DNA of 64,000 nucleotides from Delphinapterus leucas (GCF_002288925.2 NW_022098004.1:7943604-8007603), one strand, 5' to 3'. Counted from the stretch's first letter, positions 10,094 to 20,680 are shown. A program made the numbers and translations. Notes: generated by a model from the sequence alone, not told the origin.

Positions 10094-10500
10094 AAACAGC
10101 TGTGTTGAGATGTAATTTACATGCTACAAATTCAGTCATTGTAAGGGTACAATTCAAGGATTTTGTGTAAATTTATAGAGTTGTGCAACCATTACCACAA
10201 TCTACTTTAAGACCTTTTCCACCAGCCCAGAAATTTCCCTGTGCCCATTTTCAGTTAATCCATGCTCCCATCCTCCAGCCGTAGGCAACCACCAATCTGC
10301 TTTCTGTGTCAATAAATTTCCCTTTTCTAGATGTTTCATAGCAATGGAATCATGCAATATGTAGCTTTTCCCATCTGGCTTCTTTTACTTGGCATCATGG
10401 TTTTTAGGTTCATCTATACTGTAGCATGTGTCAGGACTTCATTTCTTTTTACTGTTGAATAGTATTCCATTGGAGGGATATATCACATTTGTGTCCTTTC
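10094..10500 (-). mobile_element. L1 3' UTR (L1M type), - strand
   Basis: Ordered landmarks read backwards: 'tgttgagatgtaatttacatgctac', 'gtgcaaccattaccacaatcta', 'ccgtaggcaaccaccaatctgctttctgtgtc', 'ggaatcatgcaatatgtagc' and 'gaatagtattccattggagggatatatcacattt'. This is the characteristic old L1 3' UTR. Confidence 0.85.
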
Positions 10501-11035
10501 CAGTCCTTGCTGTGTGTGTGTGTGCATGCGCAAGCGCAGCATCAGCCAGAACTATGGTGCCTCACGCCAAGACCACAACTGCAGACAACCAGAGCCGCTG
10601 GCCCTCCCTGCCTCCTAGATCAGCACCTCTGAGGATAATACTCTGGGCTTGGATGTTGCCCTGGTAGGTGTGTGAAGCTGCCACTCCTCACAATTATCCA
10701 CCCTGGTAGAACCTCTGCCAACCTAGCTGGTGATGGTGGTGATGACGGTGGTGATGGTGGTGCTGAGTGGTGGTTGCAATCCCAGGCCAGAATGCGGCAG
10801 GGTCCCACTGTTCTTACTTAAAGTCCAGCAGTTTTACAAGCATAAACACTTTTCAGATTGTTGTTTGACTTTGGTGATTTCCAGGGTATTGAAATGGTAG
10901 TTTTTGTCAATTTTTTCCAGCTTTAGAGTTGATTTTGGGGAACTGATTTGCCAGTCTCCTTATTCAGCCATAGCTGGAAGCCTCACCCTATTTCCCAATC
11001 TCTTGATTGTCTTTTAACTGAGCTATGAGGTCTCT
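10501..11035. other. Unassigned with short TG and TGG/TGA runs
   Basis: Includes a gtgtgtgtgtgtgcatgcgca run near 10510-10530 and an imperfect (GGTGAT)n tract at 10732-10765. The segment 10850-10970 may be more decayed LINE sequence. No gene recognised. Confidence 0.45.
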
Positions 11036-11039
11036 TGTC

Positions 11040-11300
11040 ATATAATGATTTCAACTTTTGTGTAGACACGCATGTCAGTATTTCTGTTTTGGCATCTGTG
11101 TTTTTTGGCTTAAATGTTTAGGGAGACTTTTTCCATTCTGAGATCATTAACAAATTCCCTGATACTTTCCTCTAATATTTTTACAGCTCTGTGACTTACT
11201 TTTAAAGGCTCTTGATTCATATGAAATTGCTTTCTGTAAGAATTATACCCATTTATAATTCCACCAGAAAAAGATCAGAATTTTAAAAAAATCGTATGTT
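11040..11300 (-). mobile_element. L1 ORF2 fragment, - strand
   Basis: Decayed reverse-complement L1: 'gggagactttttccattctgagatcattaacaaattccctgatactttcctctaatatttttacagctc' and 'ggctcttgattcatatgaaattg' match the region upstream of the L1 3' end. Assignment is by order of motifs only. Confidence 0.55.
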
Positions 11301-11619
11301 AGCTATTGATGAAATTCGTATATATTCTCTCACCATTAAAGTTGATTGTTTCTTAATTAGTTGTTTACCCTGTTTTATGAGTTCATGTTATTTTCCAAAT
11401 ATTTCTTTGGAAGTTTTTATACACAGAAGATGTTGAGCCCTCATTTACCGTATTGCTGCAAATGTTTCACCAATATGCTGTTTGACTATTAATTAAATAA
11501 CTTAATTTTTCATAACATCAATACAAAATCATTTTAGAAAAACGAGAAAATAAACATGGTTTCATTTACACCTTATGGTATTTACGCTTTCTTGGTTGGT
11601 GTATGTATAACTACATATT
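11301..11619. other. AT-rich unassigned stretch between L1 pieces
   Basis: AT-rich, with no definable landmarks. It may be further decayed L1. Confidence 0.4.
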
Positions 11620-12366
11620 TACCCAAAAAAGGTCACATGGCATATAGAATTTTTTCAATTTTTATATCATGAATCTTTCTCATGGTCACTTCACCCTCAG
11701 CATAATTTTATTGATTGAAAAGTATTCTATTATACGGATATACCAAAATTCATTTAATTCATTTCCTTTGGTTGGTCTTTCAGGTTCTTTGCAACGATTT
11801 ACTCTTACATACATTCTGAGGAACAAAACTAGCCACATTGTTGTGGATATCCTATTTATTTTGTAGTAGGCTATGTCAGAGAGCATACCAATTTCTGAAG
11901 TTTCTGATACCCGTGGACAAATTGGTCTCTAGAAAAGTTACTCCAATTTACATCCCCACTGGTGGTATATAAGGGTAACTTTACTCCTAGAACAGGAATT
12001 CTCATTTTAAGAGTCTCTCTGCAAATTTGGAAGGTAAAATTGTATCCTTTCAATGTGTTTAGAATACACTCATAAATTTATACAATTTTGTAAAAAGTAA
12101 AGTGTGTAAATACATGTATATGTGTATATTTGTATACTTATATATGTATTTATGTGCATATATATTTTTAATTGCAATTATTCAGTTACTAATAAGGTTA
12201 GACATTTTTCAGTTTAAGCAATTACATTTCTTCTTTTATGAATGGCCTCATCATGTCACTTGTCCAGGTTTTAAATGAGTATTGATCTTTTTCTTATTTA
12301 CTTATGGTCTTTATGTAATGTCATTTTACCATATGAAATTGCAGTATTTTATAGTGTACCTTTCTT

Positions 12367-12617
12367 TTTTTTTTTTTTTTTTTTTTNNNNNNNNNNNNNN
12401 NNNNNNNNNNNNNNNNNNNNNNNNNNNNNNNNNNNNNNNNNNNNNNNNNNNNNNNNNNNNNNNNNNNNNNNNNNNNNNNNNNNNNNGCAGGCCCAGCGGC
12501 CACGGCCCACGGGCCCAGCTGCTCCGCGGCATGTGGGATCCTCCCGGACCGGGGCACGAACCCGCGTCCCCTGCACCGGCAGGCGGACTCCCAACCACTG
12601 CACCACCAGGGAAGCCC
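12367..12617 (-). mobile_element. CHR-type SINE with assembly gap, - strand
   Basis: A poly(T) run leads into 100 Ns, and the rest of the SINE resumes at 12487 with the GC-rich body and the head ending caccaccagggaagccc. The 17-bp target-site duplication tatagtgtacctttctt at 12350-12366 and 12618-12634 shows that only this one SINE separates the flanks. The missing part is therefore the tail-proximal body, about 60-90 bases by comparison with the other copies. Confidence 0.9.
12387..12486. other. Assembly gap (100 N)
   Basis: Exactly 100 Ns, the usual placeholder for a gap of unknown size. It sits after a poly(T) run in a GC-rich SINE, a common point of sequencing or assembly failure. The open frames spanning it are meaningless. 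Confidence 0.99.
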
Positions 12618-12740
12618 TATAGTGTACCTTTCTTAATTTAGACTATGTAGTTATTATAATTCCATATCAATAATATAATTTTTATATTAATATCACGAAG
12701 ATGGTACCATTTTACCTTCTCCCATTATTCTCTCCCCAAC

Positions 12741-13255
12741 TATGGTAGATTGGTTGCACAAATCAGTCAAAAAGTCCCCAATTCTCCACCCTTCCTGGCG
12801 TCTGTGACCTTTGCAGTCTGACTTTACAACTCCTCCAGAGATGGAATTTTGAGTCCATGCCACCTCAAAGGCTGGCTTTGGCCAACAGAATGGGATGGAA
12901 GTGACAAAACCTCACAATGTGAGTTTTTGCATGCTCCTGCTATCTGTCTTGGAATTCTGACACTGTCACGTGAACAAGCCTGGGCTAGCCTGCTGGGTGA
13001 TGGAAGACATGTGGCTGTATCACCCTATTGCCTTAGCAGACAACAGACCAACTCTCAGACTGGTAAATGAGATTTTCCTTGACCACCAGACCCTGCTACC
13101 TAATCACAGATGCATGAGCAAGTCAGGTCAAGATCGGCTCAGACAACACAGATCCAAAGAACCATCCAGCCATCCCCTGGAGTTGTCAGTAATAATACAC
13201 ACTGGTCGTTTTGAACCACTACATGTTGGGTAGTTGTCATGTAGTAACAGATATA
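12741..13255 (+). mobile_element. MLT1-type LTR (ERVL-MaLR), + strand
   Basis: Order of LTR landmarks: 'ctttgcagtctgactttacaactcc', 'ggctttggccaacagaatgggatggaagtgac', 'gaacaagcctgggctagcctgctgggtgatggaagacatgtggc', and an end 'ttttgaaccactacatgttgggtagttgtcatgtagtaacagata'. Solo LTR with no retroviral genes. Old mammalian insertion. Confidence 0.7.
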
Positions 13256-13356
13256 TTTCTTTTTAAGAAAGTGAGGTGGTGCAGAATCTGGAATTTCTTT
13301 TATTCTGCACATGATTATTTTATATGTATTAAGTTTTTCAATGGTTATTTAATTTT

Positions 13357-13557
13357 TTTTTTTTGCGGTACGTGGGCCTCTCACTGTTGTGGCCTCTCCC
13401 ATTGTGGAGCGCAGGCTCCGGACGCGCAGGCTCAGCGGCCATGGCTCATGGGCCCAGCCGCTCCGCAGCATGTGGGATCCTCCCGGACCGGGGCACGAAC
13501 CCGTGTCCCCTGCATCGGCAGGCAGACTCTCAACCACTGCGCCACCAGGGAAGCCCT
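13357..13557 (-). mobile_element. CHR-type SINE, - strand; contains the left duplication breakpoint
   Basis: Full reverse-strand SINE with the 15-bp target-site duplication tggttatttaatttt at 13342-13356 and 13558-13572. The 3.6-kb tandem duplication starts inside it at 13455, so only its head end (13455-13557) recurs downstream at 17068-17170. Because this copy is intact and flanked properly, the left copy of the duplication preserves the ancestral left junction. Confidence 0.95.
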
Positions 13558-13861
13558 TGGTTATTTAATTTTGTTTTATTTGTATCTTATAACAATATGG
13601 AGGTTTTCAGTGTTCACCACCAATCGTTTTATACAACATGCTAACATTTGAGTTCTTCATTTTGATTTATCTCTTGTTCTGTTGTTCTGCATACTGATGA
13701 GTCAAGATGCAGTGCTGTCTTAAAATGTTTCTATTATAGTCACCATTTATTCTTACTTGTACCATGATTTGTACAAGGTAGGAAAAAGTTATTTTCTGTT
13801 GGTTTGTCTTATAACTACATGATAATATGGACTGCTTTTATATTGGTTAAGATAATTATAA

Positions 13862-14162
13862 CAGGGCCTTCCCTGGTGGCGCAGTGGTTAAGAATCTGCC
13901 TGCCAATGCAGGGGACACGGGTTTGAGCCCTGGTCCGGGAAGATCCCACATGCCACGAAGCAACTAAGCCCGTGAGCCACAACTACTGAAGCCTGTGCAC
14001 CTAGAGCCCGAGCTCCCAACAAGAAAAGCCACCGCAGTGAGAAGCCCGCACACTGCAACCAAGAGTAGCCCCCGCTCGCTGCAACTAGAGAAAGCCCGCG
14101 TGCAGCAACGAAGACCCAACGCAGCCAAAAATAAATATAATAAAATAAATTTATTTTTAAGA
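13862..14162 (+). mobile_element. CHR-type SINE (full-length form), + strand
   Basis: About 300 bp: head ggccttccctggtggcgcag, B-box-like gggtttgagccctgg, then the longer body with repeated 'gcaac' modules (aagcaactaag, ctgcaaccaag, gctgcaactag, cagcaacgaag) and an A-rich tail of taaaataaat type. The 12-bp target-site duplication agataattataa is at 13850-13861 and 14163-14174. This body lacks the compact GC-rich ending of the short form and represents an older subfamily. Confidence 0.93.
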
Positions 14163-14174
14163 AGATAATTATAA

Positions 14175-14699
14175 TAACTTCGGTTATAACAGAACAGTCA
14201 TGATTGTTCTGTTTGATGAGTAAACTAAAATTCTGTGCCCTACAACAAACACACAAAGAGTAAATAAAAATTCCCCATTGTAAAACATTCACTGTCTCAA
14301 GTTTAAAATTATATAGCAACAAACAACTAAAGTTAAAGTAGAATTGTACATCAGAGCTTCAAATCAACTCACCAGAGTTCATTTTTTTTATGGTAAAAAC
14401 ATACTTCTAACAAAAAAGGACTTTTACCCCACACTGGCTAATATTTACATTCTTAGTACCATTTAAGGCATCTGATTTCTCTCTAGCTTTACCTTTATCT
14501 ATATTTTAGGGTATAATGTACCCTAAAACAGTACATCATATTCTCACAGTTTTTTATCAGTAATCAAAATTTTATCATCTCTCAAGGTTCTCTGTGACCT
14601 AGTTTAAATTTGATTTTAATCAAGGCTGAATGAAAAATGTGGAGTTGGTCATTTTACATTTGCCTAATATTTTAGTAACTTTCTCCCCCAAATGATTTA
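14175..14699. other. Unassigned AT-rich sequence in the duplicated unit
   Basis: No repeat or gene recognised. Identical sequence recurs at 17788-18312. Confidence 0.45.
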
Positions 14700-15300
14700 T
14701 GTATCATTACTTATCTAAGGATATTATTTAATTATCTTCAGATGCCCCTATTTGGCTGGGTATAATATTCTCAGGTCACCCATTTTTTCCTCCTTCAAAA
14801 CACTCTTAGGATTGACATTATTCAGGTTTCTTCTGGCATATACTGTTTGAAAGCCACATGGTTTTTCTCCCCAAATCCTGATAGTCTTCTATCCTTAAAT
14901 TTAAAAGACAAAACAAACAAAAGTACAACAGGTTTTGTCTTGGTGTTGGTTCTTCTATGTTGATTTTACCTGCCTTTTCACTTATTGTAGCTTTGCATTT
15001 TACTTTTGTTTCCTTTGTTTTGGTTTCCTGCAACATGAATTATCCATCTCTTGGAGTTGGAGCTTTGCCATTTGTTTTTCTTACCTATTACCTTCCCTCT
15101 CAACTTCTATTCGGTCTTTTACTTGCTGTTCTGTGAAAAGCACACCAAGCTTGTTCTCCACATTTTTTTTCCAATGCAAATTTTAGTCTTCATGGCTTTT
15201 AATGTTATTTTCTTTTTAATTCCATCGTGAGGTTGTTTTGTTTTTCTTTATAAATGTCAGAAACCATTATATCTCTCTATATTGTCTTATCTACATGTCT
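14700..15300 (-). mobile_element. Possible L1-derived segment, - strand
   Basis: 'tttggctgggtataatattctcagg ... tttcttctggcatatactgtttgaaagcc' resembles the reverse complement of an internal L1 region. The rest (15000-15300) is T-rich without clear landmarks. The same sequence recurs at 18313-18913. Confidence 0.4.
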
Positions 15301-15818
15301 TATTTGAGTTCCCCACTCCGGAAGCAGATCCTGAGCCAGGATCCAATGACTGTACGGCAAAGAGAAGACACTAGTAAGCAACGAGGTATTAAATAGCTGA
15401 CATAGTGAGTAACTAAAACTGAATCCCAAACAGAAGCGCTTGGAAATGGCATAAAACATGTGCTCCAAATTAGCCCATCTAAAGTGTGAGGAATCTGGGT
15501 ATTTATACTCCACACCTGTCAGTGCTTAGCTGCTATCTGTAGGGGCTTGTTAATTTCCCAGGGACCACCAGCTCACCATGCCCTGGGCGAATTGGGTTCC
15601 TGCAGCCTGAGGAGATTACTCTGAAAAAGATTCAGGTGTTGGCCCCTGTAAATGAGGCCAGTTCATAAGGCGGTTTGGGGGACTAGGGGAAGAGTGGTAC
15701 TTTTGGCTACATCAGAAGAAAAGAAAGTCAACAAAACTAGATGCTGCCCTGAAAAAACTACGACGACTAGGATGTGATAGTAAATACAGAGGTTTGCGCT
15801 CTGAAGGCTGTATTTAAA
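15301..15818. other. Unassigned sequence in the duplicated unit
   Basis: About 500 bases of mixed composition, not like the flanking AT-rich DNA. Could be an unrecognised LTR or DNA transposon. Recurs at 18914-19431. Confidence 0.4.
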
Positions 15819-15819
15819 T

Positions 15820-15975
15820 TAAATTCACTATGGCTACTTCTTGGCTGTGTCTCACATCTCTAAGACTTCCACCTCCTCATGTGTAAAGTACGTGTTATCC
15901 TACTCATAGTAGCTTTGAGGGTCAAATATGGTAGCGCCTGGTTTCTAATAAGTGCTTAAACATGTAAGTTTTTAT
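15820..15975 (+). mobile_element. MIR SINE, + strand
   Basis: 'ctacttcttggctgtgtctcacatctctaagacttccacctcctcatgtgtaaag' plus 'agtagctttgagggtcaaatatggtagcgcctggtttctaataagtgctta' follows MIR order. Recurs at 19433-19588. Confidence 0.7.
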
Positions 15976-16194
15976 TAAAAAAAATTCAGCTGGGGCTTTC
16001 CCTTTGAGTGCAGCTTTGACCATATCTCTTAATTTTGTGATGTAGTATTTTTTGTGAGTGATGTTCTAAATAATGCGTGTTATGTGTGTGCACGTGCTCC
16101 TTAAGGCCATCTTAAAGAGCTGCCCAGTTGCCAAAACATACCAACAAAAAACTGAAACAACCACATTTTGCACTTGCTTTGTGTTTTGTTGTTT

Positions 16195-16388
16195 AAAGTG
16201 CTTTCTTCTTAAATGTAAGTCCTCTTCTGTCCCAGAGTAGTCCTGTGAGGTTCCACAGATGAAGAATTACGCTCAAAGAGGTTAGGCGATTTATCCAAGG
16301 TCACAAGGAGGAAGTAACAGAGTCAGAACTGGCAGCCGGGTCCCTCTGACTTCTGTTCCAATGCTTTTCCATAGCCTAATGCTCCCTT
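16195..16388 (-). mobile_element. MIR SINE, - strand
   Basis: 'ccacagatgaagaattacgctcaaagaggttaggcgatttatccaaggtcacaaggaggaagtaacagagtcagaactggcagccgggtccctctgac' is the reverse complement of the MIR core and 5' part. Recurs at 19808-20001. Confidence 0.88.
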
Positions 16389-16390
16389 AG

Positions 16391-16945
16391 TGTGGTAGAC
16401 AGATAATGGCCCCCAAAAATGTACACATCCTAATCCCCTGAATGTTTGGTTGTTATTTTATATGGCAAAAGGGACTTTGCAGATTGAAAAGGTATCTTAC
16501 ATGCAGAGATTGTGCTGGATTCCGTGCGTGGTTTGAGCGGAATGCTACGAGCTGCCATGATGCCGAGGCTGAGCCAGAGAAGGAGGTGTGAGGAGGCGGC
16601 AGGTGTGGGACATTGAGTGAGGGGGAGGGGACAGAGAGCGGGGAGAGCGGGCGTGAGAAAGAGAGAAAGGGAAAGAAGCTGTGCTGCTGCCTGTGAAATG
16701 GTTGGAAGGGCCTGAGCCAAGGAATGCAGGCGGCCTCTAGAACCTGAAAAGTTGAGAAAACACTCCCCGCGCCCCGGAATCTCCAAAAGGAGCCCAGCTC
16801 AGCTGCCACCTTGGTTTCAGCGCCGTCAGAGCCTTTGCGGACTTTCACCTCCAGAATCGTAAGATGCTACATTTATGCTGTTTTAAGTCATTGTTTGTAG
16901 TAATTTTTTACATCGGCCACGGGAAACTGATACTTTGTAATGGTA
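16391..16945 (+). mobile_element. MLT1 LTR (ERVL-MaLR), + strand
   Basis: Starts tgtggtagacagataatggc, continues 'acatcctaatcccctgaatg', 'tatggcaaaagggactttgcagat', 'gagccaaggaatgcaggcggcctctagaa', 'tttgcggactttcacctccagaatcgtaagat' and ends 'ggccacgggaaactgatac'. This is a nearly complete MaLR solo LTR. Part of the 16550-16690 body is GA-rich. Recurs at 20004-20558. Confidence 0.88.
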
Positions 16946-16969
16946 ACAGGCTTGCACACCTCTGTGTGT

Positions 16970-17067
16970 GCCGTAGGCATTTAGAAATTGTTTATTCATT
17001 TTTCATGCAAGGACCGCTGCGCCGTAGGCATTTAGAAATTGTTTATTCATTTTTCATGCAAGGACCG
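16970..17067 (+). repeat. 51-bp direct repeat, about two units, at the right edge of copy 1
   Basis: Unit 1 at 16970-17020 (gccgtaggcatttagaaatt ... ggaccgctgc) and unit 2 from 17021 to the junction at 17067. Both units are also present at the end of copy 2 (20583-20680), so this small duplication is older than the 3.6-kb duplication, which breaks exactly at the end of unit 2. Confidence 0.95.
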
Positions 17068-17170
17068 CAGCCGCTCCGCAGCATGTGGGATCCTCCCGGA
17101 CCGGGGCACGAACCCGTGTCCCCTGCATCGGCAGGCAGACTCTCAACCACTGCGCCACCAGGGAAGCCCT
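17068..17170 (-). mobile_element. CHR SINE, truncated by the duplication junction
   Basis: Only the head-side 103 bp of the SINE at 13357-13557 is present. There is no poly(T) tail and no left target-site duplication, because the sequence begins at the duplication breakpoint. The right flank (tggttatttaatttt at 17171-17185) is the copied target-site duplication. Confidence 0.95.
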
Positions 17171-17474
17171 TGGTTATTTAATTTTGTTTTATTTGTATCT
17201 TATAACAATATGGAGGTTTTCAGTGTTCACCACCAATCGTTTTATACAACATGCTAACATTTGAGTTCTTCATTTTGATTTATCTCTTGTTCTGTTGTTC
17301 TGCATACTGATGAGTCAAGATGCAGTGCTGTCTTAAAATGTTTCTATTATAGTCACCATTTATTCTTACTTGTACCATGATTTGTACAAGGTAGGAAAAA
17401 GTTATTTTCTGTTGGTTTGTCTTATAACTACATGATAATATGGACTGCTTTTATATTGGTTAAGATAATTATAA

Positions 17475-17775
17475 CAGGGCCTTCCCTGGTGGCGCAGTGG
17501 TTAAGAATCTGCCTGCCAATGCAGGGGACACGGGTTTGAGCCCTGGTCCGGGAAGATCCCACATGCCACGAAGCAACTAAGCCCGTGAGCCACAACTACT
17601 GAAGCCTGTGCACCTAGAGCCCGAGCTCCCAACAAGAAAAGCCACCGCAGTGAGAAGCCCGCACACTGCAACCAAGAGTAGCCCCCGCTCGCTGCAACTA
17701 GAGAAAGCCCGCGTGCAGCAACGAAGACCCAACGCAGCCAAAAATAAATATAATAAAATAAATTTATTTTTAAGA
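17475..17775 (+). mobile_element. CHR-type SINE (full-length form), duplicate copy
   Basis: Exact counterpart of 13862-14162, including both target-site duplications. It moved as part of the segmental duplication, not by a second retroposition. Confidence 0.95.
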
Positions 17776-18312
17776 AGATAATTATAATAACTTCGGTTAT
17801 AACAGAACAGTCATGATTGTTCTGTTTGATGAGTAAACTAAAATTCTGTGCCCTACAACAAACACACAAAGAGTAAATAAAAATTCCCCATTGTAAAACA
17901 TTCACTGTCTCAAGTTTAAAATTATATAGCAACAAACAACTAAAGTTAAAGTAGAATTGTACATCAGAGCTTCAAATCAACTCACCAGAGTTCATTTTTT
18001 TTATGGTAAAAACATACTTCTAACAAAAAAGGACTTTTACCCCACACTGGCTAATATTTACATTCTTAGTACCATTTAAGGCATCTGATTTCTCTCTAGC
18101 TTTACCTTTATCTATATTTTAGGGTATAATGTACCCTAAAACAGTACATCATATTCTCACAGTTTTTTATCAGTAATCAAAATTTTATCATCTCTCAAGG
18201 TTCTCTGTGACCTAGTTTAAATTTGATTTTAATCAAGGCTGAATGAAAAATGTGGAGTTGGTCATTTTACATTTGCCTAATATTTTAGTAACTTTCTCCC
18301 CCAAATGATTTA

Positions 18313-18913
18313 TGTATCATTACTTATCTAAGGATATTATTTAATTATCTTCAGATGCCCCTATTTGGCTGGGTATAATATTCTCAGGTCACCCATTTTT
18401 TCCTCCTTCAAAACACTCTTAGGATTGACATTATTCAGGTTTCTTCTGGCATATACTGTTTGAAAGCCACATGGTTTTTCTCCCCAAATCCTGATAGTCT
18501 TCTATCCTTAAATTTAAAAGACAAAACAAACAAAAGTACAACAGGTTTTGTCTTGGTGTTGGTTCTTCTATGTTGATTTTACCTGCCTTTTCACTTATTG
18601 TAGCTTTGCATTTTACTTTTGTTTCCTTTGTTTTGGTTTCCTGCAACATGAATTATCCATCTCTTGGAGTTGGAGCTTTGCCATTTGTTTTTCTTACCTA
18701 TTACCTTCCCTCTCAACTTCTATTCGGTCTTTTACTTGCTGTTCTGTGAAAAGCACACCAAGCTTGTTCTCCACATTTTTTTTCCAATGCAAATTTTAGT
18801 CTTCATGGCTTTTAATGTTATTTTCTTTTTAATTCCATCGTGAGGTTGTTTTGTTTTTCTTTATAAATGTCAGAAACCATTATATCTCTCTATATTGTCT
18901 TATCTACATGTCT
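18313..18913 (-). mobile_element. Possible L1-derived segment, duplicate copy
   Basis: Counterpart of 14700-15300, with the same weak L1 resemblance. Confidence 0.4.
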
Positions 18914-19432
18914 TATTTGAGTTCCCCACTCCGGAAGCAGATCCTGAGCCAGGATCCAATGACTGTACGGCAAAGAGAAGACACTAGTAAGCAACGAGGT
19001 ATTAAATAGCTGACATAGTGAGTAACTAAAACTGAATCCCAAACAGAAGCGCTTGGAAATGGCATAAAACATGTGCTCCAAATTAGCCCATCTAAAGTGT
19101 GAGGAATCTGGGTATTTATACTCCACACCTGTCAGTGCTTAGCTGCTATCTGTAGGGGCTTGTTAATTTCCCAGGGACCACCAGCTCACCATGCCCTGGG
19201 CGAATTGGGTTCCTGCAGCCTGAGGAGATTACTCTGAAAAAGATTCAGGTGTTGGCCCCTGTAAATGAGGCCAGTTCATAAGGCGGTTTGGGGGACTAGG
19301 GGAAGAGTGGTACTTTTGGCTACATCAGAAGAAAAGAAAGTCAACAAAACTAGATGCTGCCCTGAAAAAACTACGACGACTAGGATGTGATAGTAAATAC
19401 AGAGGTTTGCGCTCTGAAGGCTGTATTTAAAT

Positions 19433-19588
19433 TAAATTCACTATGGCTACTTCTTGGCTGTGTCTCACATCTCTAAGACTTCCACCTCCTCATGTGTAAA
19501 GTACGTGTTATCCTACTCATAGTAGCTTTGAGGGTCAAATATGGTAGCGCCTGGTTTCTAATAAGTGCTTAAACATGTAAGTTTTTAT
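19433..19588 (+). mobile_element. MIR SINE, duplicate copy
   Basis: Counterpart of 15820-15975. Confidence 0.7.
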
Positions 19589-19807
19589 TAAAAAAAATTC
19601 AGCTGGGGCTTTCCCTTTGAGTGCAGCTTTGACCATATCTCTTAATTTTGTGATGTAGTATTTTTTGTGAGTGATGTTCTAAATAATGCGTGTTATGTGT
19701 GTGCACGTGCTCCTTAAGGCCATCTTAAAGAGCTGCCCAGTTGCCAAAACATACCAACAAAAAACTGAAACAACCACATTTTGCACTTGCTTTGTGTTTT
19801 GTTGTTT

Positions 19808-20001
19808 AAAGTGCTTTCTTCTTAAATGTAAGTCCTCTTCTGTCCCAGAGTAGTCCTGTGAGGTTCCACAGATGAAGAATTACGCTCAAAGAGGTTAGGC
19901 GATTTATCCAAGGTCACAAGGAGGAAGTAACAGAGTCAGAACTGGCAGCCGGGTCCCTCTGACTTCTGTTCCAATGCTTTTCCATAGCCTAATGCTCCCT
20001 T
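19808..20001 (-). mobile_element. MIR SINE, duplicate copy
   Basis: Counterpart of 16195-16388. Confidence 0.88.
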
Positions 20002-20003
20002 AG

Positions 20004-20558
20004 TGTGGTAGACAGATAATGGCCCCCAAAAATGTACACATCCTAATCCCCTGAATGTTTGGTTGTTATTTTATATGGCAAAAGGGACTTTGCAGATTGA
20101 AAAGGTATCTTACATGCAGAGATTGTGCTGGATTCCGTGCGTGGTTTGAGCGGAATGCTACGAGCTGCCATGATGCCGAGGCTGAGCCAGAGAAGGAGGT
20201 GTGAGGAGGCGGCAGGTGTGGGACATTGAGTGAGGGGGAGGGGACAGAGAGCGGGGAGAGCGGGCGTGAGAAAGAGAGAAAGGGAAAGAAGCTGTGCTGC
20301 TGCCTGTGAAATGGTTGGAAGGGCCTGAGCCAAGGAATGCAGGCGGCCTCTAGAACCTGAAAAGTTGAGAAAACACTCCCCGCGCCCCGGAATCTCCAAA
20401 AGGAGCCCAGCTCAGCTGCCACCTTGGTTTCAGCGCCGTCAGAGCCTTTGCGGACTTTCACCTCCAGAATCGTAAGATGCTACATTTATGCTGTTTTAAG
20501 TCATTGTTTGTAGTAATTTTTTACATCGGCCACGGGAAACTGATACTTTGTAATGGTA
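20004..20558 (+). mobile_element. MLT1 LTR, duplicate copy
   Basis: Counterpart of 16391-16945, carried by the segmental duplication. Confidence 0.88.
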
Positions 20559-20582
20559 ACAGGCTTGCACACCTCTGTGTGT

Positions 20583-20680
20583 GCCGTAGGCATTTAGAAA
20601 TTGTTTATTCATTTTTCATGCAAGGACCGCTGCGCCGTAGGCATTTAGAAATTGTTTATTCATTTTTCATGCAAGGACCG
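20583..20680 (+). repeat. 51-bp direct repeat at the right edge of copy 2
   Basis: Two units as at 16970-17067. After the second unit the sequence reads ggaccggtgcgag, which differs from the unit 1 boundary ggaccgctgcgcc by one base and shares tgcg with it. This is the ancestral right flank of the 3.6-kb unit and suggests the 51-bp duplication arose at a tgcg microhomology. Confidence 0.9.

Larger units (their letters stand above)
11620..12740 (-). mobile_element. L1M remnant, - strand, split by a SINE
   Basis: Reverse-complement L1 landmarks: 'gaaaagtattctattatacggatatacc', 'ggtctttcaggttctttgcaacgat', 'gtctctagaaaagttactccaatttacatccccactggtggtatat' and 'tcacttgtccaggttttaaatgagtattgatctttttctt'. 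It is interrupted by the SINE at 12367-12617; low-complexity AT repeats lie near 12100-12180. No intact frame. Confidence 0.7.
13455..17067 (+). repeat. Tandem duplication, copy 1 (3,613 bp)
   Basis: Head-to-tail duplicate of 17068-20680 at a constant offset of 3,613 bases. I saw no substitution or indel in the stretches compared, and every open frame in one copy recurs identically in the other. The unit includes part of a CHR SINE, a complete longer CHR SINE, MIR pieces, an MLT1 LTR and a 51-bp internal repeat at its right end. Perfect identity means a very recent event or an assembly artefact. Confidence 0.97.
17068..20680 (+). repeat. Tandem duplication, copy 2 (3,613 bp)
   Basis: Identical to 13455-17067 as far as compared. 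The junction at 17067/17068 joins the 51-bp repeat unit (..aaggaccg) directly to the middle of a SINE (cagccgctccg..) with no shared bases at the seam, while the right end at 20680 continues into different sequence (gtgcgaggaa). The unassigned stretches of copy 1 recur here at +3,613. Confidence 0.97.

Noticed and set aside
9685..10500. A single L1 element interrupted by a SINE
   Set aside because: The ORF2 fragment precedes the 3' UTR on the plus strand although both are minus-strand, so the order is wrong for one element; two separate L1 remnants meet at the SINE.
13888..14322. 144-codon minus-strand frame repeated at 17501-17935 as a duplicated gene
   Set aside because: Most of it is reverse-strand SINE sequence; its repetition only reflects the tandem duplication.
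16391..16945. Complete endogenous retrovirus
   Set aside because: Only MaLR solo LTRs are present here and at 3.7, 12.7, 39.8, 43.1 and 49.9 kb; no gag, pol or env-like sequence lies between any pair.
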